Shown here: positions 44,977 through 54,768 of the stretch, in pieces | Layout of the letters: every line of letters begins with the position of its first letter | How positions within the stretch are numbered: position 1 is the first letter of the stretch | Assembly (NCBI RefSeq): GCF_003261585.1 | Contig: NZ_POVU01000003.1 | Span: 62,001 to 126,000, forward strand | Direction of reading: 5' to 3' | Source of the DNA: Acinetobacter sp. MB5 | Lineage (GTDB): Bacteria > Pseudomonadota > Gammaproteobacteria > Pseudomonadales > Moraxellaceae | Length of the DNA stretch: 64,000 nt | Notes under the pieces: model-generated | The model's input: the letters and a program-made list of their open reading frames with translations, nothing else | What the model was told of the DNA's origin: nothing | Databases searched by the model: none | Translations under genes and position numbers: made by a program

Positions 44977-47730
44977 TTAGGACGCAATCAGATGACGCAG
45001 TACATAATGCAAGATGCCGCCCGCTTTAAAGTATTCAACCTCATTTAAAGTATCAATTCGGCATAACACTTCAAACTGATCATGCGAACCATCGGGACGT
45101 TTCACATGCACCTGCAAGGTTTGATGCGGCTGCAAGGTATCGGACAGTCCTGAAATGGACAGAATCTCTTGCCCTGTCAGATTCAGACTTTGACGGGTTT
45201 GCCCATCTACAAACTGTAATGGCAACACCCCCATTCCCACCAAGTTTGAACGGTGAATCCGCTCAAAACTTTCCGCAATCACTGCTTTCACACCAAGCAG
45301 ATTGGTGCCTTTGGCTGCCCAGTCGCGTGATGAACCTGTGCCATACTCTTTCCCTGCCACAATTACCAAAGGTGTATGTGCTTCCTGATAACGCATGGCT
45401 GCATCATAAATCGCAAGTTTCTCGCCTGTTGGAATGTAAATGGTATTACCGCCCTCTTCTCCACCCAGCATTTCATTTTTAATGCGGATATTGGCAAATG
45501 TGCCGCGCATCATGACTTCATGGTTACCACGGCGTGAGCCATAAGAGTTAAAGTCTTTTGGTTCGACGCCATTTTCCTGTAAATAACGTCCCGCAGGGCT
45601 GTCCTTTTTGATATTTCCCGCAGGTGAAATATGGTCGGTGGTGACTGAATCACCCAGTACTGCCAAAATTCGGGCATCGACAATATTGTCAATCGGAACA
45701 GGTGGCTGATCAATCCCTGCAAAAAATGGTGGATGCTGAATATAAGTCGAGGTGTCATCCCACGCATAAGTTTGACTTTCAGGAATCTGAATTGCTTTCC
45801 AGCTGGCATCTCCCTCAAACACTTGCGCATATTCTCGATGGAACATGGCAGTATTCACTTGCTGTAATGCAGTTTTAATTTCCTCTGTCGTTGGCCAAAT
45901 ATCTTTGAGATAAATCGGTTTCCCCTGATGGTTGATTGCCAATGGTTCAGTGGTTAAGTCAATACGAATGGTACCTGCCAAACCGAAAGCAATGACCAGT
46001 GGTGGTGAAGCTAACCAGTTGGTTTTCACCAGTGGATGCACCCGCCCTTCAAAGTTCCGATTCCCCGAAAGCACCGATGCCACATTCAAGTCATGACATT
46101 GAACTGCCTCTTCAATCACTTCAGGCAATGGCCCTGAGTTGCCAATACAGGTGGTACAACCATAGCCCACCAATTGATAACCTAACTGATTCAAATAGGG
46201 TGTTAGCCCTGCCGCTTCAAGATAATCGGTCACTACTTTAGAGCCTGGTGCCAAAGAGCTTTTCACCCATGGTTTACGCTGCAAGCCTTGCTCAATGGCT
46301 TTTTTCGCAAGCAAGCCTGCTGCCAGCATGACACTCGGGTTGGATGTATTGGTACATGAGGTAATTGCTGAAATCACCACATCACCATGTTTGAGTTCAA
46401 AGTGTTCACCATTTAAAGTACAACTTGGTGCTTCGTTTTGCACTGCGGCAGTTTGTGCTGCAACGGCTGTACCGCCACCCTCATTCTCTAGTTGTTCTTT
46501 GTCCTGTTTAGCAGGTTTCATGCTGAGTTCGAGCACTTCATCGAAAGTTTTCGACACATCCGAAAGCAGTACCCGATCTTGTGGGCGTTTTGGCCCTGCC
46601 AGACTGGCTTCAACACTGGACATATCCAAACTCAAGCTATCGGTAAACTCAGGTTCATCTCCCGCATAACGCCATAAGCCTTGTGCCTGACTGTAGGCTT
46701 CAACCAAAGCGATCCGTTCTGGCTTACGTCCTGTCAAACGCAAATATTCCAAGGTCACTTCATCTATCGGGAAGAAACCACAGGTTGCGCCATATTCAGG
46801 CGCCATATTGGCAATGGTGGCACGATCTGCCAGTGGCAAGTCTGCCAAGCCATCACCATAAAATTCGACAAATTTTCCGACCACGCCTTTTTTACGCAGC
46901 ATTTGAGTGATGGTTAAAACCAAATCGGTGGCGGTAATGCCTTCACGCAGTTTACCCGTCAGTTTAAAACCGATCACTTCAGGAATCAGCATGGAAATCG
47001 GCTGTCCAAGCATGGCAGCTTCGGCTTCAATCCCGCCCACACCCCAACCGAGGACACCTAAACCATTAATCATGGTGGTATGTGAGTCAGTACCGACCAA
47101 GGTGTCAGGAAAGGCAAAGGTTTTACCTTCATCGTCTGCTGTCCAGACGGCTTGTGCCAGATATTCCAGATTGACCTGATGGCAAATCCCTGTGCCAGGC
47201 GGCACCACGCTAAAGTTGTTAAATGCTGACTGCCCCCAGCGCAAGAACTGATAGCGTTCGGCATTACGTTGCATTTCAATTTCGACATTTTCCTGAAACG
47301 CATGACTACTGGCAAAATGATCAACCATCACCGAGTGGTCAATCACCAAGTCGACAGGCGATAGCGGATTAATCTTTTCAGGGTCTTTACCTGCTTTGGC
47401 CACCGCTGCGCGCATAGCTGCCAAGTCGACCACGGCAGGCACACCTGTGAAATCCTGCATCAAAACCCGTGCAGGGCGATACTGGATTTCCTGCTCACTG
47501 GTTTTTTGTTTGAGCCAGTCGACAATGGCATGAATATGCGCGGCTGTGACCGTTTGGTTATCTTCAAAGCGCAGTAGATTTTCCAGCAGCACCTTCAGGG
47601 ATTTTGGCAGTTTGCTTAAATCACCGAGATGTTCAGCGGCTTTGGCTAAACTAAAATATTGGTAACTGCATTCATCGACTTTTAGCGTTTGTAACGCGTG
47701 AAAACTATTGATGTGACTATACTTAGCCAT
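44977..47730 (-). CDS. acnA: Aconitate hydratase A
   Basis: This 917-residue [4Fe-4S] aconitase of the IRP/AcnA type interconverts citrate and isocitrate. Cluster ligands appear in ITSCTNTSNPSVM and YQLVGYGCTTCIGNSGPL. Active-site blocks such as VGTDSHTTMINGLGVLGWGVGGIEAEA and the swivel-domain segment EYGTGSSRDWAAKGTNLLGVKAVIAESFERIHRSNLVGMGVLPLQF are intact. It is a single-gene unit. Confidence 0.96.
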   Translation of the reverse strand: MAKYSHINSFHALQTLKVDECSYQYFSLAKAAEHLGDLSKLPKSLKVLLENLLRFEDNQTVTAAHIHAIVDWLKQKTSEQEIQYRPARVLMQDFTGVPAVVDLAAMRAAVAKAGKDPEKINPLSPVDLVIDHSVMVDHFASSHAFQENVEIEMQRNAERYQFLRWGQSAFNNFSVVPPGTGICHQVNLEYLAQAVWTADDEGKTFAFPDTLVGTDSHTTMINGLGVLGWGVGGIEAEAAMLGQPISMLIPEVIGFKLTGKLREGITATDLVLTITQMLRKKGVVGKFVEFYGDGLADLPLADRATIANMAPEYGATCGFFPIDEVTLEYLRLTGRKPERIALVEAYSQAQGLWRYAGDEPEFTDSLSLDMSSVEASLAGPKRPQDRVLLSDVSKTFDEVLELSMKPAKQDKEQLENEGGGTAVAAQTAAVQNEAPSCTLNGEHFELKHGDVVISAITSCTNTSNPSVMLAAGLLAKKAIEQGLQRKPWVKSSLAPGSKVVTDYLEAAGLTPYLNQLGYQLVGYGCTTCIGNSGPLPEVIEEAVQCHDLNVASVLSGNRNFEGRVHPLVKTNWLASPPLVIAFGLAGTIRIDLTTEPLAINHQGKPIYLKDIWPTTEEIKTALQQVNTAMFHREYAQVFEGDASWKAIQIPESQTYAWDDTSTYIQHPPFFAGIDQPPVPIDNIVDARILAVLGDSVTTDHISPAGNIKKDSPAGRYLQENGVEPKDFNSYGSRRGNHEVMMRGTFANIRIKNEMLGGEEGGNTIYIPTGEKLAIYDAAMRYQEAHTPLVIVAGKEYGTGSSRDWAAKGTNLLGVKAVIAESFERIHRSNLVGMGVLPLQFVDGQTRQSLNLTGQEILSISGLSDTLQPHQTLQVHVKRPDGSHDQFEVLCRIDTLNEVEYFKAGGILHYVLRHLIAS

Positions 47731-47821
47731 ACGGGTAACCTCCGATTCGGCATTTTATTTTTTGCTGTCCTTTTCTTTATTTACTGTATGCCGATTTAAG
47801 TGTGGAAGTGTTCTATTTTGG

Positions 47822-48649
47822 TTAGAGCATGTTGGTCTTTGCAAGTGGCAAAACGTCCAGTGTATTTTGCCAAAGCTGTTCAGCGAGTGAGTCACTTTTC
47901 ATATTTAGACACGCAGCCAGTCCATCAAGCACATAAGGTAAATTGGCAGGCGTATTGCGTGTGCGTTGTTCAGTGGATGTCTGGCAACACAGTGGCGTCA
48001 TATCTGGGCAATCTGTCTCTAAAACCAGATGCTCCGCCCCAACCGCTTGCACCACCTGAATGAGTTTTTTCGCATTCGGATTGGTGATCTGCCCTGTAAT
48101 TCCCAATTTAAAACCAAGTTGAATAAAAGCTTTGGCTTCTTCGATTCCACCACTAAACGCATGGGCAATGCCGCCGCGCTGAAAGTGTTGTTTTTTGAGG
48201 AGTGCCAATACCTCGGCATGGCTTTTGCGGATATGTAATAACACAGGCAAATCAAACTGCTGTGCCAATTCTAACTGTGCCGTGAAATAATTTTTTTGCT
48301 GTTGTAAAACCTCAGGCTGTTTATGCTGCTTGAGGAAGGTATCTAAACCAATTTCCCCCACAGCAAGGCATTGTTGTTGCTTGAGCAAGCTTTCCAGCAC
48401 CAGTAAATCTTCAGGTTGATGCTGTTCGATATAAAACGGATGCAAGCCTGGAGCTAAATAACTGTGTGGAGCCGTACGAAAGCCCTGTAATTGTTGATGT
48501 GTTCTGAGCAAATCATCAAAACGAGAAGCCACAAAACCAATTAATACCAGCGCATCGACCCCAAACTGTTTGGCAGCACAGGCCAACTGCTCACGATCAT
48601 GATCGAACTCAGGCACATCAAAATGCGTGTGCGTATCGAACAGCCGCAT
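47822..48649 (-). CDS. TatD-family metal-dependent hydrolase
   Basis: This 275-residue TIM-barrel metallohydrolase starts with the metal motif FDTHTHFDVPEFDHDRE. It has AVGEIGLDTFL, LPVLLHIRKSHAEVL, GIAHAFSGGIEEAK and the ending LVLETDCPDMTP of the TatD/YjjV family, which act as 3'-5' DNases or related hydrolases. It starts one base after the upstream lipoprotein stop, so it is in an operon with it. The molecular substrate is not known. Confidence 0.9.
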   Translation of the reverse strand: MRLFDTHTHFDVPEFDHDREQLACAAKQFGVDALVLIGFVASRFDDLLRTHQQLQGFRTAPHSYLAPGLHPFYIEQHQPEDLLVLESLLKQQQCLAVGEIGLDTFLKQHKQPEVLQQQKNYFTAQLELAQQFDLPVLLHIRKSHAEVLALLKKQHFQRGGIAHAFSGGIEEAKAFIQLGFKLGITGQITNPNAKKLIQVVQAVGAEHLVLETDCPDMTPLCCQTSTEQRTRNTPANLPYVLDGLAACLNMKSDSLAEQLWQNTLDVLPLAKTNML

Positions 48650-48650
48650 T

Positions 48651-49580
48651 TTAAGCTGTGCCTTTAACTACACTGGCTGTAGTTGCAGCAACCGTATCGG
48701 GCTTTGGTAAATACTCTGATTTTACGATGCCTTTGAGTTTTTCGTAGGGAATGGTAAAGGTTGGCATACCGACCACATAGGGCCCAATTTCATATTCAGC
48801 ATATTGCAGCACCAAACCTTGCGCACTGAAATAAAAATTACTGGTCAATTTAAACGGCCAAGCATCTTCATATTCCTGTACATTATTTGCCAGTTTTTGC
48901 TCGATCACCCAATCTTGAAACTGCTGATGAAGCTGTTTTAACAACTGATCTTTTTGATTGGGCAACAACACATCACCCAGTTTAAGCTGCTGTTTCTGTT
49001 TCAGATCAAACACCAAATACTGCTGTGCCTCGGTGCCATGTGCACCACCTAAAAAGCTGTCCGAATTCAGCTGCACGGTCACAATGTTATCTTGTTTACG
49101 CAAAATCTTGGGCTGCACATGAAAGGTAATTTGCGGATTGGCATTCATGCTTTTCAGCTGCTGATCCAGAATCAGGAATGCTTTGGCATACTGCTGCACT
49201 TGATGATTTAAATCACTTGGCTCAGGTTCAGAGGCAAAGACCTCAGAAGCCGCTGGATTAATTGCTGCAAGATCAAGGTTATTGCGTAAAGCAGCCAAAA
49301 TTGCAGCATCCACCTGCGTATCAATAAAATCATAATTGGTATTTAAACGCTGTACCTGAAACTCAGGACAGTTATTCCCCTCACAAGCAGGCAACTGCAC
49401 AGGAATATTTTCTAAATTGGCTGTAAATTCATAAGGGTTTTGAATGGCTTTCGCTTGAGTCATCTGTGCAGCAGAGACCGTCTTCTCTGTATCATCATTT
49501 TGTTTTTGACAGGCGCTCAACAATAGACTCACACTGAGCACCGACATAGAGAATGTCATTGAAAGATTCTTACGCAACAT
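48651..49580 (-). CDS. Lipoprotein with RsiV/DUF3298-like domain
   Basis: This 309-residue protein has a lipoprotein signal (MSVLSVSLLLSAC, lipobox Cys near residue 24) and a C-terminal beta-rich region (VTVQLNSDSFLGGAHGTEAQQYLVFDLKQKQQLKLGDVL, then NFYFSAQGLVLQYAEYEIGPYVVGMPTFTIPYEKL), the pattern of DUF3298/RsiV-like proteins. Function unknown; some relatives bind lysozyme. It is in an operon with the TatD gene and is a diverged paralogue of the next gene upstream. Confidence 0.78.
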   Translation of the reverse strand: MLRKNLSMTFSMSVLSVSLLLSACQKQNDDTEKTVSAAQMTQAKAIQNPYEFTANLENIPVQLPACEGNNCPEFQVQRLNTNYDFIDTQVDAAILAALRNNLDLAAINPAASEVFASEPEPSDLNHQVQQYAKAFLILDQQLKSMNANPQITFHVQPKILRKQDNIVTVQLNSDSFLGGAHGTEAQQYLVFDLKQKQQLKLGDVLLPNQKDQLLKQLHQQFQDWVIEQKLANNVQEYEDAWPFKLTSNFYFSAQGLVLQYAEYEIGPYVVGMPTFTIPYEKLKGIVKSEYLPKPDTVAATTASVVKGTA

Positions 49581-49652
49581 GAATGCCGCCTTTTATTGTC
49601 ATGTTTGTCTTTAAAATAACGTGATTTTTCGCATCACCGTGTACTGTTTTTT

Positions 49653-50465
49653 TTAAAACATGGTGTGAAATACATCGGGTTGAAGCATTTGTTCAGTCTG
49701 CTGCTTATTCAGGAAAATTTCCAGTTGTTTAGCATCTTTCACAATCTCATTGGCGCGATAATGCAGGCCAATGCCTTCTCCGTCAAAAAACCAGTCCGCC
49801 TGTCCCCAATACAGCTTTTTCGGAGCCGTTTGCTGCACATTATGGCTTTGCTGTTTCAACCATTGCTGATAGGTATCTTGCACAATTTGATCAAAAGCCA
49901 CGCGATATTTTGGCTGAATCACATCTAAAATGCTCAGCTCTTTTTGCAATTTGCGATCGGCAACAAAGAAATATTGACGTTCTTTGACTTCGACATCGGC
50001 CTGTTTGCTGCTGACCTGTAGTTGAAGCAGCACATATTGGTTACGCTGCGAGGCCACTCGGGTTTGAATGTGCAAACGATACGGCTGATTGGCTGAGAAT
50101 TCCTGCTGCCAGTCATCTGACTTTTTCACATAGGCATTAATCGCCTGCTGCAAACTTAAGTTCTGTTTTAAATCAATCTGTGCCTGTACCACTCGACTCA
50201 AATCTGTCGTAATCCAACGGTTAAGCCATGCATCTTTGGTACTAATGGTTTGAATATAAATATCAATACAGTTTTTCTTTTCGCAAAATGGCAGCGCATA
50301 TTCGGCAGGTTTTGTTTGAATATTCAGATACGGCAATACATCAGGATTACTGACTTGTGTATTGCTGGCCGTTTGTTCTTGTTGTGATTCCGAAGGCTCT
50401 TTATGACATGCGCTCAGTAACAAGATGCTCGACAACATGGTCAAAATTACGGTTTGTTTTTTCAT
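49653..50465 (-). CDS. Diverged paralogous lipoprotein
   Basis: This lipoprotein of about 270 residues has the signal and lipobox MKKQTVILTMLSSILLLSAC. It shares the LPxCExxNC block and the overall order with its downstream neighbour, but the final GPYVVG-type segment is replaced (LHYRANEIVKDAKQLEIF). I chose ATG 50465; ATG 50486 in frame is an alternative. A longer frame to 50507 would run into the prfC terminator and is unlikely. Function unknown. Confidence 0.7.
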   Translation of the reverse strand: MKKQTVILTMLSSILLLSACHKEPSESQQEQTASNTQVSNPDVLPYLNIQTKPAEYALPFCEKKNCIDIYIQTISTKDAWLNRWITTDLSRVVQAQIDLKQNLSLQQAINAYVKKSDDWQQEFSANQPYRLHIQTRVASQRNQYVLLQLQVSSKQADVEVKERQYFFVADRKLQKELSILDVIQPKYRVAFDQIVQDTYQQWLKQQSHNVQQTAPKKLYWGQADWFFDGEGIGLHYRANEIVKDAKQLEIFLNKQQTEQMLQPDVFHTMF

Positions 50466-50490
50466 AGCATTGATCCGCCCGTTCATCTTG

Positions 50491-50520
50491 AAAAAACAGC
50501 TTCTCAAGAGAAGCTGTTTT
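50491..50520 (-). terminator. Rho-independent terminator after prfC
   Basis: AAAACAGCTTCTC (50493-50505) pairs with GAGAAGCTGTTTT (50508-50520). On the minus strand a run of T's ends the stem. It lies just past the prfC stop and about 26 bases before the lipoprotein start. Confidence 0.9.
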
Positions 50521-50534
50521 CAATATTACTCAAC

Positions 50535-52124
50535 TTAGTGTTCGCGTGTATTGCGGAACTGAATATCAGGATAACGTTCCTGCATAATCTGCAAATTCAC
50601 ACGACTTGGTGCGAGGTAAGTCAAGTGCCCGCCACCATCAACAGACAGTTGATCGTGTGCTTTCTTCTTAAATTCGTTGAATTTCTTTTCATCATCACAA
50701 GAGACCCAACGTACGGTGTTGATGCTCACTGGCTCATAAATACAATCGACTTTGTATTCTTCTTTCAAACGGAATGCAACGACTTCAAACTGAAGCACAC
50801 CGACTGCACCCACAATCAGGTCATTGCTGTTTTGCGGCATAAAGACCTGTGTTGCACCTTCTTCAGACAACTCTTTGAGACCTTTTTGCAACTGTTTAGA
50901 TTTCAAAGGATCTTTTAAACGCACACGGCGGAACATCTCAGGGGCAAAGTGCGGAATCCCTGTGAATTGCAGTTTTTCGCCAGAGGTAAAAGTATCACCA
51001 ATTTGAATGGTGCCGTGGTTATGTAAACCAATGATGTCACCTGGCCATGCTTCTTCCAAGTGCTCACGCTCACCTGCAAGGAATGTCAATGCGTCACTAA
51101 TACGGATTTCTTTACCAATCCGTACATGGTTCATTTTCAAGCCTTTTTCATATTTGCCTGAACAAATACGCATAAAGGCAATACGGTCACGGTGTTTCGG
51201 ATCCATGTTGGCCTGAATCTTAAAGACAAAGCCCGTGAAACCTTCTTCAGTCGCTTCAACCTTACGGTCTTGAGTCGGATGTGCTTTTGGCTCTGGCGCA
51301 TAGTTGCTAAATGCATCAAGCACATGGTCTACACCAAAGTTACCCAGTGCTGTACCAAACAATACAGGCGTTTGACGACCCGCCAAAAACTCTTCACGGT
51401 CTAAAGGCTCATTCGCCATTTGTACCAGTTCTAAAGACTCTTCAAATGCCGCCCAAGCCAATTCACCGACTTTTTCACGTAGGTCAGCATGGTCATAACC
51501 ATCACGAATTTCAATCTCGGTAATGGTTGAGCCGAAACCTGCTTTATACACATAGAATTTTTCTTCAATCAGGTTAAATACACCTGCGAAGTCACGACCT
51601 GAACCAAGCGGCCAAGTGATTGGAACACATTTAATTTTGAGGACGTTTTCAATTTCATCCAACAACTCTAAAGGCTCACGAATTTCACGGTCCATTTTAT
51701 TGACGAAAGAAATAATTGGTGTGTCACGCATACGACAGACTTCCATCAATTTGATGGTTCGGTCTTCGACACCTTTTGCACCGTCAATCACCATGAGTGC
51801 AGAGTCGACCGCAGTTAAGGTACGATACGTATCTTCCGAGAAGTCTTCATGCCCTGGGGTATCGAGCAGGTTAATCACATAATTTTTATAAGGGAACTGC
51901 ATGACCGAAGTGGTAATCGAAATCCCACGTTCTTTTTCCATTTCCATCCAGTCAGAAGTTGCTGCACGGTCAGACTTACGGCTTTTCACCATCCCCGCAA
52001 CCTGAATCGCTTTACCCCATAACAGCAGTTTTTCTGTCATGGTGGTTTTACCCGCATCGGGGTGGGAAATGATGGCAAAAGTCCTGCGGGCTTTGACCTG
52101 ATTAATTAATTCATCTTTAAACAT
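50535..52124 (-). CDS. prfC: Peptide chain release factor 3
   Basis: This is RF3, a GTPase of about 529 residues that recycles RF1 and RF2 from the ribosome. GTPase motifs are [16 protein letters not shown] (G1), [16 protein letters not shown] (G3) and SFVNKMDRE (G4). I chose ATG 52124 ([10 protein letters not shown]), which gives the usual family length; a start at 52160 adds 12 residues not expected for RF3. A terminator follows directly. Confidence 0.95.
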   Translation of the reverse strand: MFKDELINQVKARRTFAIISHPDAGKTTMTEKLLLWGKAIQVAGMVKSRKSDRAATSDWMEMEKERGISITTSVMQFPYKNYVINLLDTPGHEDFSEDTYRTLTAVDSALMVIDGAKGVEDRTIKLMEVCRMRDTPIISFVNKMDREIREPLELLDEIENVLKIKCVPITWPLGSGRDFAGVFNLIEEKFYVYKAGFGSTITEIEIRDGYDHADLREKVGELAWAAFEESLELVQMANEPLDREEFLAGRQTPVLFGTALGNFGVDHVLDAFSNYAPEPKAHPTQDRKVEATEEGFTGFVFKIQANMDPKHRDRIAFMRICSGKYEKGLKMNHVRIGKEIRISDALTFLAGEREHLEEAWPGDIIGLHNHGTIQIGDTFTSGEKLQFTGIPHFAPEMFRRVRLKDPLKSKQLQKGLKELSEEGATQVFMPQNSNDLIVGAVGVLQFEVVAFRLKEEYKVDCIYEPVSINTVRWVSCDDEKKFNEFKKKAHDQLSVDGGGHLTYLAPSRVNLQIMQERYPDIQFRNTREH

Positions 52125-52419
52125 TAGAGCAATCTTCAATATGTACAGAGTTTTGTACACAAAAATTCATATGTACAAAAACAGAAAATATAGGGATTCG
52201 AAATTGGCGACATTGTAGCAGATTTCAGAATTCCTGTTGATGGATTGTTGATTCAGCTAAGCAATTCATATTTCTAATATTTTAAAAATCAGCCGAATAC
52301 AGCCACAATCTAAAGCCCTTAAGCACTTCAAATTAAGCACATTTTAAAATGCAGATTTCTGTCATGTGCCTCATTGTTCGAACAATATCGACCAATCATC
52401 TAAGACATACCGCTACATT

Positions 52420-53499
52420 TTAGGCAGCCTGCCAATTCTCCAAATATTGAGCAATTTCATCGGCTGTATTTCTGGCAGTTCTCGACACACCAATCAATGT
52501 CGCTGAAGCTGCGCCTGTCCACTCGCCATAACCCACCAACCAGAGATTCGGCTGTTTCAGTGCGCGTGTCCCTTCGACAGCAACCGTATTGTTCTGTTCC
52601 AAAATCTGAAGATGATTTAAATGCCCCAGTGATGCCTTGAATCCCGTACACCAAATAATGGCATCCACATCTTCACGCGTGCCATCCGACCAAATCACTG
52701 CATTTTGGGTCAATGACTGAAAAGGCGAACGGCTGTGCAGAACACCTCTTGCCCTTGCCTCTTTGACCGAGTCAATCATGACAATATCACCTAGCCCACC
52801 CACAGGCTGCTCAATCACTCGACCTTCCTGCTGGGCTTTCAAGCGTTCAGTTGCTCTTAAAAATAGCACTCGACCATCGACATCATCCGATAAAAACTGC
52901 GGGGGTGTCTGTGTAATCCAAATAGTTTCCGTCACTTTGGACACTTCAGCCAAAATTTGTGCACCCGAGTTCCCGCCCCCCACAATCAGCACTTTTTTCT
53001 GCTGAAAGGGTTCAGCATTTTGATAGTGCGCAGAATGTAACTGAATCCCCTGAAACACATCTCGCCCTTCATATTCAGGAATATTGGGCTGACTCCATGT
53101 GCCTGTTGCACTCACCACCGCTTTTGCTCGCCAACAACGCTCACCAGAAAAAACATCTAGATATTGGCCTTGAGCTTCAATACGATCAACATGTACTGGA
53201 CGAATAATCGGAAACTGATAGCGCTGTTCATAAGCAGTTAAATAACAGATCACTTCATTGCGTGTCGGATAAGTCTGAGCCGTAGGAGGCATTAACCATC
53301 CAGACAAAGAACTCCATGTATTTGGAGAAAACAGTCGTAATGATTCCCAAGCATGCTGCCAAGCACCACCTGCCTGATTTTGATCGTCTAAAATAACAAA
53401 TGAAATCTTTTTGCGATTTAAGAAATAGGCCGTCGAAAGTGCCGCTTGTCCACCACCAATAATCACCACATCAATATCAGTTCTGACTTGAGTCAACAC
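52420..53499 (-). CDS. arsO: ArsO-like flavin monooxygenase
   Basis: This NAD(P)/FAD-dependent monooxygenase of about 359 residues has the FAD motif [22 protein letters not shown] and the NADPH motif [20 protein letters not shown]. The ArsO group matches in [16 protein letters not shown] and [35 protein letters not shown]. No clear ATG exists near the start; AGGGGAAAGG precedes GTG 53499 and TTG 53496, and a TTG at 53535 is further upstream. It lies 109 bases after arsH, with which it is often paired in arsenic clusters. Confidence 0.78.
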   Translation of the reverse strand: MLTQVRTDIDVVIIGGGQAALSTAYFLNRKKISFVILDDQNQAGGAWQHAWESLRLFSPNTWSSLSGWLMPPTAQTYPTRNEVICYLTAYEQRYQFPIIRPVHVDRIEAQGQYLDVFSGERCWRAKAVVSATGTWSQPNIPEYEGRDVFQGIQLHSAHYQNAEPFQQKKVLIVGGGNSGAQILAEVSKVTETIWITQTPPQFLSDDVDGRVLFLRATERLKAQQEGRVIEQPVGGLGDIVMIDSVKEARARGVLHSRSPFQSLTQNAVIWSDGTREDVDAIIWCTGFKASLGHLNHLQILEQNNTVAVEGTRALKQPNLWLVGYGEWTGAASATLIGVSRTARNTADEIAQYLENWQAA

Positions 53500-53608
53500 C
53501 TTTCCCCTATTTATGCTCTTTACGACAAAATCCAAAATTTCAAAATGAATAACATCAACCCCAAATTATTCATCTTTACAGCAGTACTGACAGTCCACTT
53601 CAGTGTAT

Positions 53609-54313
53609 TTATAAACTACGTTGATTGACACGTTGTGACAGCTGCTCTGCCGATTCTTTACGCTCTGAATAACGATTCGTAAAGTACTGGGTTTGACCGC
53701 GTGTCAGTAAAGTAAATTTAAATAACTCTTCCATCACATCAACAATACGATCATAAAATGCTGATGGCTTCATGCGTCCATCTTCTTCAAATTCTAGAAA
53801 TGCTTTTGGAATTGAAGACTGATTGGGAATGGTGATCATCCGCATCCAACGCCCTAACATCCGCATTTGATTGACACTATTAAACGACTGCGAACCGCCA
53901 CTCACCTGCATAAGCGCGAGCGTTTTACCTTGGGTTGCCCGAATGGCCCCATTCGCCAGTGGAATCCAGTCAATTTGTGCCTTAAAAATGGAACTCATTG
54001 CACCATGACGTTCTGGCGAACACCACACCATGCCTTCTGACCAAGCCAACAATTCATGTAATTCTTTAACTTTAGGATGTTCAGCATCGGCATCTTCAGG
54101 TAAAGGCAACCCTTTAGGATGGAAGATTTTGACCTCAGCGCCAAAATGCTCAAGGATGCGACCCGCCTCAAGCACAGCCAAACGACTATATGAACGTTCA
54201 CGATTTGAACCATACAGCAATAAAATACGCGGTGGATGATTCAGTTCTTTCGCTTGAATTTTTTCAAACGTTGGCTGTTCAAGGAGATCCATATCCACAT
54301 TCGGGAGAGTCAT
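53609..54313 (-). CDS. arsH: Arsenical resistance NADPH-dependent FMN reductase ArsH
   Basis: This 234-residue flavodoxin-like protein has the ArsH motifs [56 protein letters not shown] and [43 protein letters not shown]. ArsH proteins oxidise trivalent methylated arsenicals. It is followed by the ArsO-like gene. No arsR, arsC, arsB or acr3 is visible nearby, so the pair seems detached from a full ars operon. Confidence 0.9.
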   Translation of the reverse strand: MTLPNVDMDLLEQPTFEKIQAKELNHPPRILLLYGSNRERSYSRLAVLEAGRILEHFGAEVKIFHPKGLPLPEDADAEHPKVKELHELLAWSEGMVWCSPERHGAMSSIFKAQIDWIPLANGAIRATQGKTLALMQVSGGSQSFNSVNQMRMLGRWMRMITIPNQSSIPKAFLEFEEDGRMKPSAFYDRIVDVMEELFKFTLLTRGQTQYFTNRYSERKESAEQLSQRVNQRSL

Positions 54314-54727
54314 AACAAAACCTTTTCAAAATATTCTTGCGTTTCTACAGTGATGTACAGATAAATGCCTTTAATCTTTTAAATCATCAACAATTGAAAA
54401 GATCACTCACAAACAAACTCATACTTGCTTTAACAAAAACAATGAAAAGCAAATAATCAAGATGACAGGCTTGGCTAAAATATTTTGGACACACTTTGCA
54501 GACCCGCAGATTATACTGAAAAATGATCAATACTCAGCCACGATACTGAAGATTTTTTTAAAAGATATTGGGTATTTAACTTAAATTTAAAAAATGTTTT
54601 GAATCATCAAAAATTTATATGCTGTTTTCTTTTTAATTAATTAACAATAACTTGAATTATGTTCTGCGTTTTTAGCTTTTTAAACCAAATTTTTATTGCT
54701 AGATTTATAACAATGAAACCCGTCCTC
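54314..54727. other. Gap between arsH and c-di-GMP gene
   Basis: No gene or clear repeat is seen in this AT-rich stretch. It must hold the arsH promoter. Confidence 0.4.
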
Positions 54728-54758
54728 AAAAAGACTTTATTTTATCCAAAATAAAGTC
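54728..54758 (-). terminator. Rho-independent terminator after the MHYT-GGDEF-EAL gene
   Basis: GACTTTATTTT (54733-54743) pairs with AAAATAAAGTC (54748-54758) over 4 bases. Five T's follow on the minus strand. Confidence 0.85.
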
Positions 54759-54768
54759 CTGATTTGAA

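Noticed and set aside
44845..45048. 67-codon plus-strand frame past acnA
   Set aside because: It covers the terminator at 44848-44880 and the acnA 3' end on the other strand.
53446..53628. 60-codon plus-strand frame between arsO and arsH
   Set aside because: It is antisense to the arsO start and intergenic DNA, with no recognisable domain.
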